Of a stretch of 64,000 nucleotides of DNA, positions 22,161 through 34,707 are shown piece after piece. Location of the stretch: positions 76,889,992 through 76,953,991 of the forward strand of contig CM077600.1 in NCBI GenBank assembly GCA_039654915.1, read 5' to 3'. Every line of letters begins with the position of its first letter. Position 1 is the first letter of the stretch. Below the pieces are notes generated by a model. That model had not been told where the DNA came from. It was given only the letters and a program-made list of their open reading frames with translations, and searched no databases. The translations under genes were made by a program, and so were the position numbers. The stretch is from Aquilaria yunnanensis (Eukaryota; Streptophyta; Magnoliopsida; Malvales; Thymelaeaceae).

Positions 22161-24519
22161 TGTGACAACTCTCCTAGTTAACAATGGGATTTGACTAGGT
22201 AAAAATTTTTGTTTAAGTGTTTTTACTTAAGTAGCTTAAGTTAGCACCTTGTTAGACAAGAAGGACAAGCTAAGTTAAATAAAAATGAGTTCCCAAGTAT
22301 GGTTTGGCACCTAAGAGTCAAAAGGGGCAATTGGTAATTAGGACCAAGGAGGGATGGTTTTGGTTAAGTGTTTAGTGACTAAAGTGAAGAAAAGGAGAAC
22401 TTGAAGGCTAACGAGCAAGAAATCAAGAAGTATGCCTAAGTGGGGCTGATTAACATATTTTTGGAAGTTTGATCCCCTATACCATTTGTTTCTTTTCCAG
22501 ACTCTTAGCTCCCTCTCCCTGCCAGAATTTATACTCTAAAACCCCCCAATTCCACAGGTTTCCATTGATTTTGAAGGTCCCAAGGGGAATCCAACAAACC
22601 TTCAACTTGTTTTTGTATTCTTGCTCCCAAATGGCTATTTGATGCTTGTTTTGAGCCAAAAACCTAAGGTAAGCTTCTTGGTTTTGTTGGAGCTACTTCT
22701 AAGTTATTTGTGTAGCTAGAAATGGTCTTGATTTATGGTTTTTAGGGCCATATCATGTTGGTTTTAGGATTGAAACTCAAGAGAGCTTGGTTGAGCTCGA
22801 GTGAGCTTATGCTTTGATTCTTGCTCTGTGGCTAAATTTGAGGTAAGGGTTCAAGTCAATTTAGCTCAAATAATGCATAGGAATGTAGTATTGTGTGTGG
22901 GAATAAAGTAAAAACAAGACCCATGTGAATTTGACTTGGGATGGGAAAGTTTGAGCAAGTTTCGTACAAGTTCGCACGTTGTCGTGCAATGCTGTAGGGC
23001 ATTCGTGACGCGTCGCCATCGATGCGTCACCGTTAGACCTTAGGTACCTTGAGCATTGATTCCTTTGGTGATGCGTCATTGATGGCATCACTAAGGAATT
23101 AGTCCCTAAAGCTCGGGGCATCTTAAGAATGTCTCAAACTGCCAGTTATCATCCCTAGGCTAATTTAAGATGTTTCGTAGCGTCAGTTGGGTCTAAGACT
23201 CAATCCTAAGTTACGAATTATGCATTATTTAAGAGATAGCTAAGTATTATGGTTAGGGTAGAGCTAAGTATAGTTGCTAAGGGCTAAAAGTGTGCAAGTT
23301 GTCAAGAGGGCATTAAGGGGGATTAGGTTGGTTTTAGAGGCAACATTGGCCTAAGGGAGAAAGGTTTTTGACCAAGAGGAAATGAATAAGAAACCTAAGA
23401 AGATCCTAGTCGAACCATTTGGTTTGGTAAATGAGCCACTTAGGAGCTTTAAGCTTAACTCAAATAGCTTGGCAAGTTAAACCACATAAGATGGCTACCC
23501 TGTACAATAAATTAAGGGTGAGACACGCAAGTTTTGAGAAAAGGTGAATACCTACTTTAGGACCCATAAGTGGAACTTTAAGGAAGTAAAGTATTTGAGA
23601 TACGAGGGCTAGTGTCTCAAGTACCTTTGCCGTTTGAGCTCACTGCAAGTTTAAGGCACTTAAAGTGCAAGAAGTCCCAAGGATTGTGTGAATTGTATAT
23701 CATACATTCATGCATTGCATATCTTCCATGTTGTTGTCTTGTGTTGCTTGTTGGTTGATTACTTGAATGTTTGTCTATCATTTTCGCATGGTTGCTATCT
23801 TCTTTGTAGGTAGCCCAAGGAACCTTTACCGAGTACATTCATATACTCATTCCCTTGAGTTTGTTGTGCAGGTTCTAACACTAGGCCTAACAACTAGTGG
23901 ATAGTTGTAGGCTAAGCTTTCTTTCTTTGCAGGTATTCTTTTCATTTGAATCCTTGTGATTCTAAGATTACTTGTGGACTAAGCTATGTACTAACTAAGT
24001 TTTATGCCTTTATAGTGTAGAGGCTAAGTGGTGCACAAGGACTAAGGAAAGGCTTGCACTTAGAGCTTCGATAGCCCAAAGGTAGAGCTCAAGTAAAGGA
24101 TCTTAGTCAAGTGTTTGTCTTGTGCATATAGGACATTGTGTACTAACATGTTCCCTCTACTAGGATACATTGTGGTGTAAAACTATTAAGTTACTTTTGG
24201 GTGCATCCTAGTGATGTTAAGTGTGTACAAACTATTACTTGAAGTCGAAGTAACTAGTATTTCATTGCCTTGACACGGTTCAAGTAAGTTTTAAATGAAA
24301 TCCTCCAACAATGTTTTTGAAATAGTTTACTTAATTGTTTTTATTGCTAGGACAGAAGCATGCATATATTTTTGCAGTGTAGGCTAAGAAACTAGTTGCA
24401 CCAAAATTATTTTAATTTACTGATGAGTAATAGTTAGCCAATAGTAACTAAATGGGTTTCACAGTCCCTAAGAGCTACAAGCCAAGGAATTCGGGGCATT
24501 GGGAACTTATTCTGTGATA
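22161..24519 (+). repeat. Old Tekay-type LTR (G)
   Basis: It begins TGTGACAACTCTCCTAG, comparable to TGTTATGGACCTCCTAG of element A, and ends just before a Met-type primer site at 24523. A relict palindrome cluster lies at 23005-23090 (GTGACGCGTCGCC, GATGCGTCACC, GGTGATGCGTCATTG). Length (about 2.36 kb) and organisation match the LTRs of A and D, but sequence is strongly diverged. No partner LTR or duplication was identified. Confidence 0.6.
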
Positions 24520-24522
24520 GTT

Positions 24523-24668
24523 TGGTATCAAAGCGGGTCAATGGTCCTAGTAGAGGCAATAAGTGAACTCTGATCTAAGTGTTCTTTGCGCTAAGTGTAG
24601 TTAGTACTGCCTATAAGTTGCTTTGGGTATGGTCTTTTGGCTTTGGTTGTAGGTATCATGGTTAATAC
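24523..24668 (+). other. Primer site and leader of truncated Tekay-type element G
   Basis: TGGTATCAAAGC (24523-24534) is the Met-type primer site. The leader then runs to TTTTGGCTTTGGTTGTAGG (24633-24651), parallel to the sequence in front of the gag start of A (7345-7366). The element is cut off at 24669 by a copia LTR piece, before the gag frame is established. Confidence 0.7.
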
Positions 24669-24917
24669 TGTTAGTGTTATTCCCAAAATCCAATCATAAG
24701 ATGATTGTATTTTTGCACATTGAGCCATGATATTTTATTAAGGTATTAATCTGGCAACTATGTTTGTTGTTTTGTTTTTGCGTAACGTAATAAACATAAT
24801 TGTAACCGTAGAATAATAATAATAATATTCTCAAATGTCCCTGGTCTAGTATTATTGCGGAGCGGGTTATAATAATACATAATGACTAGCATATGTCGAG
24901 ACCACTCTGAGATATGT
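24669..24917 (+). repeat. Truncated copia LTR of the element E family
   Basis: It starts TGTTAGTGTTATTCCC and follows the first about 240 bp of the LTR of element E (55327 onwards), with many differences. It then stops abruptly where Tekay-type LTR H starts. The remaining about 1.2 kb of the LTR is missing. Confidence 0.75.
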
Positions 24918-26142
24918 TGGTATGTTGGACAAAGTTTACTAAGTTCTGAGAAATTTAAGGCACTAAATAAGGTTCGGGGGTAAAATGGTAATTTTACATC
25001 CTGAAGAGTCGGGCTGAATCTTGATAGTTGAAAATGAGTTTTAAAACCTAACTTATACTTTTAACTCAAGTTTAGTTCAAATAAACAAGATTTAACCAAG
25101 TTTGATTAAAGTTACCAAAAGGAGGGGACTTATTTGTAACTTTTTAAATAGTTTGGTGGCTTGGGGTTTAAAAGAGTTTATAAGTTGGTAAAGGAGGGGG
25201 AGACTTCCATTTGCTTCCTAAACCCAAGCTCATCCTTCTCTCTACCAAATTTCTGTCATTCCAAGCTTAAAATCAAGAGATTTTCGTGGAAATGGAGGCC
25301 ACCAAGGGTGTTTATGCCTAAGGAAGTTTGTTCCAAGTGGAATTTTAAGTTTTTTTAAGCTTGGAACCTTGTTCCCAGCTATCCCCTATTTTTTATGCAA
25401 GGTAACTTCTGATTTCTTGGTTGTTTCTTATTTAGGAAGTGTTTAGATTCTTGGAACTTAGGTAGACTTTAAGGAACTCGATTTTTGGTGGAAGAGTTTA
25501 TTGATTCTAGCTTGTGGATTGAAACTAAGGTAAGGGAGTTATGTTTTCAAGCTTGACTAATGTTATTGGATAGAGTTTGCTTGATGAAATGAAGTAGTTT
25601 TGGCAATGGCATTAGTTAGTGGTCTGGTTTGATCATGGTGGACTAGTGTGTTTGGCTTGATTGGAATGATGTAATAATGCATCCTAGGAAGGGTTGTGAT
25701 GGTTAGTTGTGGTCTCTACAACATGTACTTCATGTATGTGAAGTTTGAAGACTCTCCATACATGTTTGATATGTTTGGGAAATGTTGAAAGTTCGTAACA
25801 GTAAAATGGAAAGTTTTCTGGGCATTTTGCAGGTTTAGAGATGTGTCACCAATCCATATGAGTTCCCATGACGCATTGCCAATACCTCAGAAATTGGCAG
25901 AATGTCAACAACTGTGGCAACACGGCGCCATAGTTGGCAACATGTCACTGAGACAACATTGATACCCAGTTTTGTTTTCTTCATAACTTTTAGCTCAGAT
26001 GTCCGATTGAGGTGAGTCAAGATTCCATATAAAGTTAAGAGGGAGTACTATCACCTCCATGTATTCACTACACTTGAAATGGTTTAGTTCTAAAGTTATT
26101 TTAACTCAAAGTGAAGGAAAGTTTTGAATGCAAGTTTGGCCG
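24918..26142 (+). repeat. Truncated Tekay-type LTR (H)
   Basis: It is colinear with about positions 100-1350 of the LTR of A: it shares TAAAATGGTAATTTTACATCC near the start and the palindrome region, here decayed to GATGTGTCACC, GACGCATTGCC and GGCAACATGTCAC (25838-25950). Both ends are missing: the left end borders copia sequence and the right end borders the gag of element C. Confidence 0.75.
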
Positions 26143-29100
26143 GTGTCGTTCACTCCCTTGAACACCACAAGGACAAGCATACTGATAGCCATGGAGAGGC
26201 AAGGGACTACTATCCAACGTCCGAAGGCCATGGCGTTGGGGAATAAGTGGAACATGGGCACGACACCGAGGACTATTTCCAGCTGAAAAAGTTCATCAAA
26301 TCTCTGATCAAACAAGGCCAACTATGGCGATACTTGCGAATGCCGTCCCCCAAAGGAAGAAGGGAAGAAGAAAGGAAAGGGGAAGATGAGGACTACGATT
26401 TCTACTAATGTCGGAACCGAAGTCCTAGAAAGCATCCACCACCTTCAGTAGGAGTAATCCAGACAATCACTACTGGGATACCCTTAGCCGAGAGAAAAAG
26501 GAAAGTCTGGGAAATCTCAATGATGGAGTTCGAAACCCAGCGAACATGCTTCTTCGGAAAGATGTGTCTACCATGAAGTTCCCTCATAATGACCCCCTCC
26601 TAGTCATGGCAAGGATAGGGAGTTAGGACATCAAAAGAGTGCTCATTGATGATGGTTCCAATGCCGATGTTCTGTTCTCCGACCCGTTGTCAAACTTAGG
26701 CATCTCCAAGGGTGATCTAAAACCCGTTACTTCCCCTACGTTTGGTGTAGGTCCCTCTAAACTCCCTGTGCTCGGGTGGATTGATCTGCCCTTGATGCTA
26801 AGGGGAACTTCGGTTCAAGACAAGAAAGAGCTCTTCAGCTCCACAATGATAAGGTTCATTGTCATTGACATCCCTTCTTCATACAATGCCATCCTCGGGA
26901 GGCAGACACAAGGAAATCTCCACATATGTCTAGATGTGAAATACCTAACAGTCACCTTCGGCATGAAGGAAGGGGACACAGAGATATTCATTGATCAAGC
27001 TGAGGTGAGGAAAGTCTTCATGAAGGCAAGACAAAGTCCAATGAAAGTTCATGCATAGACTTCAAAAGAAAAGAGCATACTCGCTGAAGAAGCAATAGGA
27101 GAAGGAGTAGGTGACTTCAAAAAAATAAAAACAGAGGATGTAGAACTTGTCCCAGGCTGAAGTACCCAAGTGGCGAAACAACTGGCCGAGGGTGACAAGT
27201 GAAAACTTGTATCTTTTCTATTAACGAACAAAGATCTGTTTGCCTACTCTCCGAAAGACATGCCTAGGGTAAACCCTCGGATAATTCAACATGCCTAGGG
27301 TAAACCTGTTCTACAAAAACAGCGCAGCCTCTCGGCGCATAAGAACAACTTCATGAGGGCCGAAGTCAAATGGTTAACAGAGGCAGGGGTAATAAGAGAG
27401 GTCAGGTACCCCGAATGGCTTAGCAATGTTGTCATTGCCACAAAGGAAGGGAGTGATAAACTCTGAAATGTACATCGACTTCCGAAACATAAACGATGCC
27501 TGTCCCAAGGATTTATATCCTCTCCCACCGATAGATCAATTGGTGGACTCAACTTCAAAATATGGTCTGCTTAGCTTCCTTGACGCCTTTAGTGGATACC
27601 ACCAAATCTGGATGGATCCCAAAGACGAGGAGAAAACCGCCTTCATCACTGAAGTCGAGACCTACTGCTACATCAGAATGCCCTTTGGCCTTAAGAATGT
27701 AGGGGCCACATACCAAAGGCTGATGAACAAAGTGTTCAACTCCCAAATTGGGAGAAATATGGAAGTATACGTTGTCGATATGGTAGTTATGAGCAAACTG
27801 CCTTGTAGTCATATCCTAGACTTAAAGGAAACATTCTACCAACTACGGGAATTTGGAATACATCTCAAGCCTAAGAAGTGCGTATTCGGAGTGAATGTGG
27901 GCAAGTTCCTCAAATTCATGGTATTAGAAAGAGGTATCAATGCCAACCCAGAAAAGGTCAATGCCCTACTAGGGTTCCAAACTCTCATTACGACCAATGA
28001 CGTGCAAAGACTCACTGGTAGAATCACGGCCCTTAGCAGATTCATCTGCAGATATGGGGATAGGTGCCAACCATTTTCAAAGTGCTCACCAAAGCAGAAA
28101 AAAATGAAGATGACTTCGGTCCCAATGAACACCCTTGGAATAAAGACTGCCAAAAAGCTTGGGATGAGCTCAAAAGCTACCTAACCCGTCTGCCGACACT
28201 TTGGAAGCCGCAGGAGGGAGAGCCCCTCATCCTCTACCTCACCATCATTGAAAAGGCAGTAAGCTCGGTGCTAGTAAAGGAAGAGGGGGGAAAGCAATGG
28301 CCAGTATATTACATAAGTCTCTACATGGGGCTGAAGTTAGGTACCTCTTCTGCAGAAGGCCATCTATGCCCTAGTACTGGCAATTAGAAGGTTACAACCT
28401 TACTTCCAAGGGCACCCTAACATGGTTCGAAGTAACCTACCTCATTGAGGCGTCATGAGAAAGGTAGACCACTTGGGAAGATTGTCAAAATGGTGCATTA
28501 AGCTCTACAAATACGACATCACCTATGAGCTAAGAAGGGCAATAAAGGCCCAAGCATTGGCAGACTTCATTGCCGAAGTCCCAAAAACCATGGATACCCC
28601 AGAATACCTCTAAAAAGATGAACCTGAGTGGACACTCTTTGTTGATGAAGCCTCCGGTTCCGAACACCAAGGAGCTGGAGTAATCCTCCATGGGCCACAG
28701 TGATTCTCAGTTAGTGGTATGACGGATGGTGGGGGACTACGGTGCAAGGGACCCAAACTTGGCAAAATACCATGACCTCGTGAAGAAGCTCATCCAGGAG
28801 TTTGACGCGATACATATAGAAAATATACCTCGACAAGAAAATATGGAAGCAATACTTTGGCCAAATCAAAAAAGTCCACTAAAGTATTGTATCAGCCAAG
28901 TATAGTGATAATGTGCATGACAACTTCGAGCAGAGGATTGGAAAGACCCTATCAAGAAATACCCTATCAAGAAATACCTCACAACCTTGGAACTTCCCAA
29001 AGATCCTCTTGAAGTCGGGAATGTGCGAAAGCGCTCAAGAAGATACTTCCTGAATGAGGAAGAGTTGTACCAACAAGGGTACGCAAATCCGTTACAGAGG

Positions 29101-30187
29101 TGTGTCAACGAAGACAATGTTGAGACGGTCCTAAAACAAGTCCATGAGGGAGCTTGTGGTTCACATAGGAACTGATGCCCTTGCCGGGGTGCTACTTCAC
29201 CAAGGATACTGCTGGCCTACCTTGAGCAAGGACGCGAGGCAGTTCGTCCAAAAAACTGACAGCTGCTAGAGACACGCTCCTATCTAGAGACTACCCTCAA
29301 AAGTCATAAGTTCAGCAAACTACCCTTGCCCCTTCACTGTTTGCGGTATTGACCTCATTAGACCTCTCCCAACAGCTCCAGGAAGAGTCAAGTTCTGCGT
29401 AATCACAGTGGACTATTTCACCAAATGGATCGAGGCAGAGCCTTTAGCAGCAATATCGGTGAAGGACATACAAATATTTGTTTGAAAAAACATCATATGC
29501 AGATTCGGTGTGCCGAGGGTGACAGTAGCTGATAATGGTTCCCAGTTTACTGATAAGGGGTTCCAGGAATTCACAATCGACCTCGGGATAAAATTGCACT
29601 TCACCCCGATGGCCCATCCTCAGAGCAATGGACAAGTTAAAGTATCCAATAGAACGATAACAAATGGCTTAAAAAAGAGGCTGAAGGAAGCAAAGAGGAA
29701 ATGACCAAGAGTACTCCCGAGTGTGCTATAGAGCTACCAAACAACTCCCCGAAGGGCCACCGGTGAGACACCCTTCTCACTCGTCTTCAGCACGGAGGCC
29801 ATTATCCCTGTCGAGATTGTACAGCCATCCACAAGGATACAGGTATCTGACGAAGAAGGGAACAACGTTAGTCTGAGAACCAAGTTGGACCTCATTGACG
29901 AGCATAGAGAAATGGCCAAGCTCAGAAGAAAAGCTTTTCAGCAAAGAGTAGTCATTGCTACAAACTTGCATGTCAAGCATAAGGGAATAAAAAAAGCGGA
30001 GCTCATCCTCTAAAGAGCTAAATTTGAAGCCCGAAGACCATCCCATGGAGTACTTCGGGCAAATTGGGATGGACCTTATTTGGTCCTCGAGGAAGTTCGG
30101 TTAGGCGTCTAGAAGCTCGGTGATGCTGAAGATGGAGAATTGAAAAACACCTGGCATTCAAACTCTTTGAAAAAATTCTACATTTAG
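26143..30187 (+). pseudogene. C gag-pol polyprotein (broken)
   Basis: It is colinear with the second half of the B polyprotein: gag end, protease (DDGSNADVLF, near 26648), reverse transcriptase (27426-28060), RNase H, second RNase H, integrase, ending LKKFYI with TAG at 30185. Key residues are lost. The polymerase motif YVDD is YVVD (near 27770). The second RNase H lost its Glu-containing core by a deletion at about 28700. The final Glu of the integrase triad is Lys (SNGQVKVSNR, near 29635). Many frameshifts and stops are present. The pol part confirms the Tat lineage. Confidence 0.9.
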
Positions 30188-30790
30188 AAAAATTTTCAAG
30201 AGAAAAATTGTACAAATCCTTACTGAAGGTGATTGACCGAACATGGTTTGTTCGAAAGGAGGAAACCAAAAATGGTTTTTTTCGAAGGTGCAAGTATGAA
30301 ATTATACATCTTTTCCAAAGGATACTGACCGAACATGGTCGCTTACGAGGGAGAAAACCAAACATGGTGATTTACGAAGGTGCATTTGTGAAAATAGGCA
30401 AGCCTTGCCGAAGATGGTAGCACACCCCCGAACATGGTTAACGACGATGGGGGTTGTTTCCTAAATTATATAAGTGTGTATACTTAGAAAAAGTTTTAAA
30501 GGCAAAACTATGCAAAACACCAAAGATGGCAAACCGAATGTCGTTTCTTCTGAAAGGCCACGAGTAACTTGTACAAGTTTGCCTAAGGTATGTTAGCTGA
30601 ACACGGTTCGAACCAATAAAGGAAAACCAAAAGTACAAGTTCACCGAAGGTAGATGACCAAACACGGTCGATGCCAAAGGCAGTTAACCATTTTGTGTGC
30701 TAATTCAGCTTGACTAAAGATGGTCGCAAAAACCCTCAGAGCCGAAGAAACTTCGGTGCCGAAGAATGAAGACGATATCTGAGGAGCAAT
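30188..30790 (+). repeat. Degenerate repeats between pol and the antisense gene of C
   Basis: The phrase ACCGAACATGGTCGCTTACGA and relatives (CCGAACATGGTT, ACCAAACATGGTGATTTACGA, ACCAAACACGGTCGATGCC) occur at about 30234, 30327, 30357, 30427, 30597 and 30657. The same position in element B holds an equivalent repeat tract (47250-47760). Confidence 0.6.
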
Positions 30791-33068
30791 CAGGGACTTA
30801 GCCAAATTTTGTGAAGGAAGAAAATTCACTAATACTTCATCACAAAATACAAGGCGTAGATTACAAGGGAAAAGAAGAAAAAGGTTCGGGGTCTTGGCTA
30901 CCTTCTAGCTCCCCGACATCTTTGGCTCGTCACCTTTGGCACCGTCTTCATAAACACGAGCTTCGGCTCCTGAAGGTGGATGAAAGGGGAGATTGAGAAA
31001 CTCCACCCTCGACCATTCCAAAGATTGTCCTTTGGTAATGTCCATAGCCGCTAGAAAGGAAAGGTCGAGTTCAGGAAACTTGGATAGTACTTGGTGGCAA
31101 GCAAGGCAAAAACCGTCCTGATAAGAGGACTTAGTCACCTCATCAGACTTCGCCTTCTCTACCTTCAAGTCCTCCAGCTTCTTCTTGAGGACCTCGACCT
31201 CTTTCTCTAACTTCTTCTTCTTTTTCTTCTTCTCATTCTTCAGCTGATCGACCTCAGCTTGGAGTTCGGAGTTAAGGGCAAATGCCGTTGTAAGATCGGC
31301 AATGACATCCTCCTTCTTCTTTTAAGAACCCTCATTTGCCGAGGTTAGAGATATCACCTTCACGTCGAGGTCAGGAATCTTCGAAGAAAAGTCTTGAATT
31401 AGCTCCCCCTGGCTCTTCAGCACCTCCTCCCGAAGGTTGGCTAGCTACTCCTTAGCAATCTTATTAAGCTTGCCGTACTTGACAATTGAGCTAGCAAAGA
31501 GTTCCTTGGCCTTTGCCATGGTCTCCTTGGACCGAGTTCGTACCGAAGACTACTTGGCTACCCAAGCTCGGAAATATCCACTTTATGCGAAGAGCTGCAA
31601 AGGGAAAGACTCCCAATGAGGTTCAAAAACCAGTAAAAACTTAGGAAATTTTGAACCACCTAAAAGGTTTAGTGCTTACTTGGGCAGCATGTTTACTCAT
31701 CCTCGCGGAGAGGACCTCTTCATTTGGACACTCCTCTAAGAGAGACTAGAATGTGGCATTCATCATGATTCCCTTCGCCATCTGAGGAGCCATTTCCTGG
31801 CTATCCTCGAAGAATAAATCCATGTCCTCCGTAAAAGTCCAAAAGGGCTCCCTCGGCACCTTGCACCTTGGAATCTTGTTATCCTGAAGGGCCCTCTTCG
31901 GAGCATGCTCCACCACCCACTAAGCAGGTGCTTGCTCTTCTGCAAAATCATGCTGAAGTTGCATTAACACGTTATCCCTTAACCATTCATCTATATGGTC
32001 TAAAATGGAAAAAATTCCCAAACTCATAGAAGAATGGCTAAGGGACAAACCTGGAGGGAGTTCGGTGGCTTCTCCTTCAGAGTCGCTGACGTCGAAAACC
32101 TCGGTGGGCACACCTTTGCCTTTCCTCTTTTAGTTTTCTTTAAGTTCTTCGGTCAAAAGACCACTGACCAAAGTCCCCAAAATCTCTTCAACAGTACTGG
32201 GATTGAGGGGAGTTGAACAAATAGCCGGCTCTGAAGATCGGTGACACGATCCCCGTGCCCCTACCCGGGATACCCTGTGAGCGTTTGTCTCACGGTGGAT
32301 TGTAATTGGCTAGCTGGTTATGTGTGTGGATTAAATCCAATGCTACTAGTTGATTAACCTAGAAATGCAATATGTATGCACTTATGCTTTGACTTGGTTT
32401 ATTAAAACCATAAAACATTTAATCATTTAGACATTTAGCCGGCTAAGTAAAATTCTATATAAATAAATACAAAATGCCAAAGCATATCAAAATCAACCTT
32501 TGAGTGATTAACTACACATACACCGCTCGTGAAAGCATTTATACATAAGTAACTAATGCTCTCACCCAGAGAACAATCCCCTGAGTCAAGGACTCTTTAT
32601 AACATAAATACTGGAGGCAAAATAAAGTACTGTATCAAAATACAAGACTTTGCTGAGATCTTTTACCCTAGCTCCCACTTTGGACTCCTGTCCTAGTGGC
32701 GAGTCTCACAAGTCCTTTGCCAAGTGCTACTAGGCTCTGCAGCCAAAGGAAGAAGCAAGTTAGTACCACAGCCTGACCAACAGACCAACTAAACACTTAA
32801 GCAAACTAGAAACTTAAAGTTTCTCAACTACCGTACCTTTACAGACAAAAAGGTACTACCGTGATAATCCTCAGCGATTATCCGGTCCTGCTACTCCAGA
32901 CTCTGCATAACAAACAGGGAGTGAGAATTCAACATTCTCAGTAAGGGTCTTCGATGTACCTGCAAGAAAAAGCTAGGACTCTGGCTGTGAGCTCACACAG
33001 CATGAGGGTACTAGTCATATATATATATACTAGGCCGGTAGACCTCTCCTCAAGTAGTCCTCTGTATC

Positions 33069-33205
33069 AGGCCAAGTGCAATCACTTAGCAACCTGACAC
33101 ATTTACAGGCCAAGCGCAATCACTTAGCAACCTGACATATAGGCCAAGCGCTATCACTTAGCAACCTATCATATGGCTCAAGGGCGAACCTTAGCAAGCC
33201 TCATT
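33069..33205. repeat. Minisatellite in the LTR of D
   Basis: Three good and one degenerate unit of 33-38 bp with the shared text AGGCCAAGCGCAATCACTTA and GCAACCTGACA start at 33069, 33107, 33141 and about 33175. It lies next to the AT-rich TATA candidate. The same array is in the other LTR at 40402-40538. Confidence 0.85.
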
Positions 33206-33594
33206 CAAACATAGAACCTCTCACCTAGTTGTTATGCAGGGGAATTTATGATGGGACTTGTAGACTAGGCCGCAGGGCCTCTTTGATGTAAACTAGATGA
33301 ACAAGGTTTCGCCTCGTGGCCTCGTGGCTCCGGCACGGCTAGGCCGACGAGGGTTCTAAACCTCTCACCTGAGCTATTGATAGCTAATTAAGTTCAATTG
33401 CAACATTTGTTTCCTTACTTGTTGCCTAAGCAACTTACTTACCTCAAACAGTTCAAGAAAACTCATACTTCCGGTGGGACTTTCGGAAGTCTCGGAGTAC
33501 CATCGGGATCCTTGGACCCTTAGGCACGTTCCGAACCTTCCGTAGTCTCGGTCGGGTCAACGCAGCAAAAAGTCAAACCCCCCATTTTTAGGTG

Positions 33595-33721
33595 TTGGCG
33601 CCGCGTCGCCAAAGGCAAAAAGAATTGGCGACGCGTCACCGACGAACAAACGTTCTGTGGCTGAAAAATGAATTGGCGACGCGTCGCCAATCGTCGGGCG
33701 AATTGGCGCCGCGTCGCCAAT
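33595..33721. promoter_or_regulatory. Palindrome cluster in the 3' LTR of D
   Basis: Four units lie at 33595, 33625, 33672 and 33702. The third, ATTGGCGACGCGTCGCCAAT (33672-33691), is a perfect 20-bp palindrome. Units 1 and 4 carry GCCGCG in place of GACGCG. See also 5601-5719 in element A. Confidence 0.65.
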
Positions 33722-34707
33722 TCTGCAAAAATGCAGAATTTGGCTGAATGCTGCTACGAACTTTGGCAACCAAATACATATAGCAAACATGCATCAAAAG
33801 TTACCAAATTTCATACACATGAAGTACGTGTTGCAAGGAAAAAAACCAACTATCAAAGCCAAACTATGATGCATTAGAAACATCAAACCAATCCTTCGAA
33901 CATAGCTAGTCCATCATAATTCCCAAAACGTTTCTTCACACCATAACCAAAAATTACTCAACTTTCTCAATCCATTTCAATCCAAAAGCAATCCAACAAC
34001 TTAAAAACACTTTCTCCCTTACCTTAACACCAAGAACAAGCAAGAATTCGAACCCTTCCTCTTTCAAACAAGCTTCCAAAGTTCTACACAAAACCATACC
34101 AAAACAAAGCTCTAAAACATCAAAAACACATCTTTCAACCAAAACCCAAGCTTCCAATCAACCAAATAACACGAATTCAATCAAGAACATAAATCATACC
34201 TCGTTCAAAAATAGGAGATGGAGAAAAACGCCTCTCCAAGCTTCAAAAACATGGATTCAAGCTTGAAAATCACTTCTCCAAGCTTGAACATCCTTAATTG
34301 CGCCTCTTGACACCAAGATCACTTGATTCCAAGTTCAATTTGAGAGAGAAATGAGTGAGGGAAGCTTAAGAACGTGTTAATGGCAGCTTCTCCCCCTCTT
34401 TCCCTTCTTAAACCCTCACTTAGCAACCAAGATCACCAAGGTTTCAAGTTAAGTGCAATTAGGTCCCCCATCTTTGTAACTTAACAGTTCTTGATTAAAT
34501 CCTTGTCTATTTGTTGAGTTTGAGTTAAGGTTAAAAGTTAAGTTCTAAAAATTCATTTTAAAACACTCGGGACTCGTCCCGGCCACTCAAGGTGCAAAAT
34601 TACCATTTTGCCCCTGAACTTAGTTCAGAGCTTTATTCTTGTCGGAACTTAGTGAACTTTGGCAAACTTCTTAATTCTTGCTAGGCAACTTAAATTAAAC
34701 TTCTAAA

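Noticed and set aside
31200..31260. CTTCTTCTT run as a microsatellite
   Set aside because: It is the antisense view of Lys/Glu-rich coiled-coil codons of the decayed antisense gene in C.
33595..33721. Regular palindromic units as a CRISPR-like array
   Set aside because: Plant retrotransposon LTR context, units too few and unevenly spaced, and spacers shared between copies.
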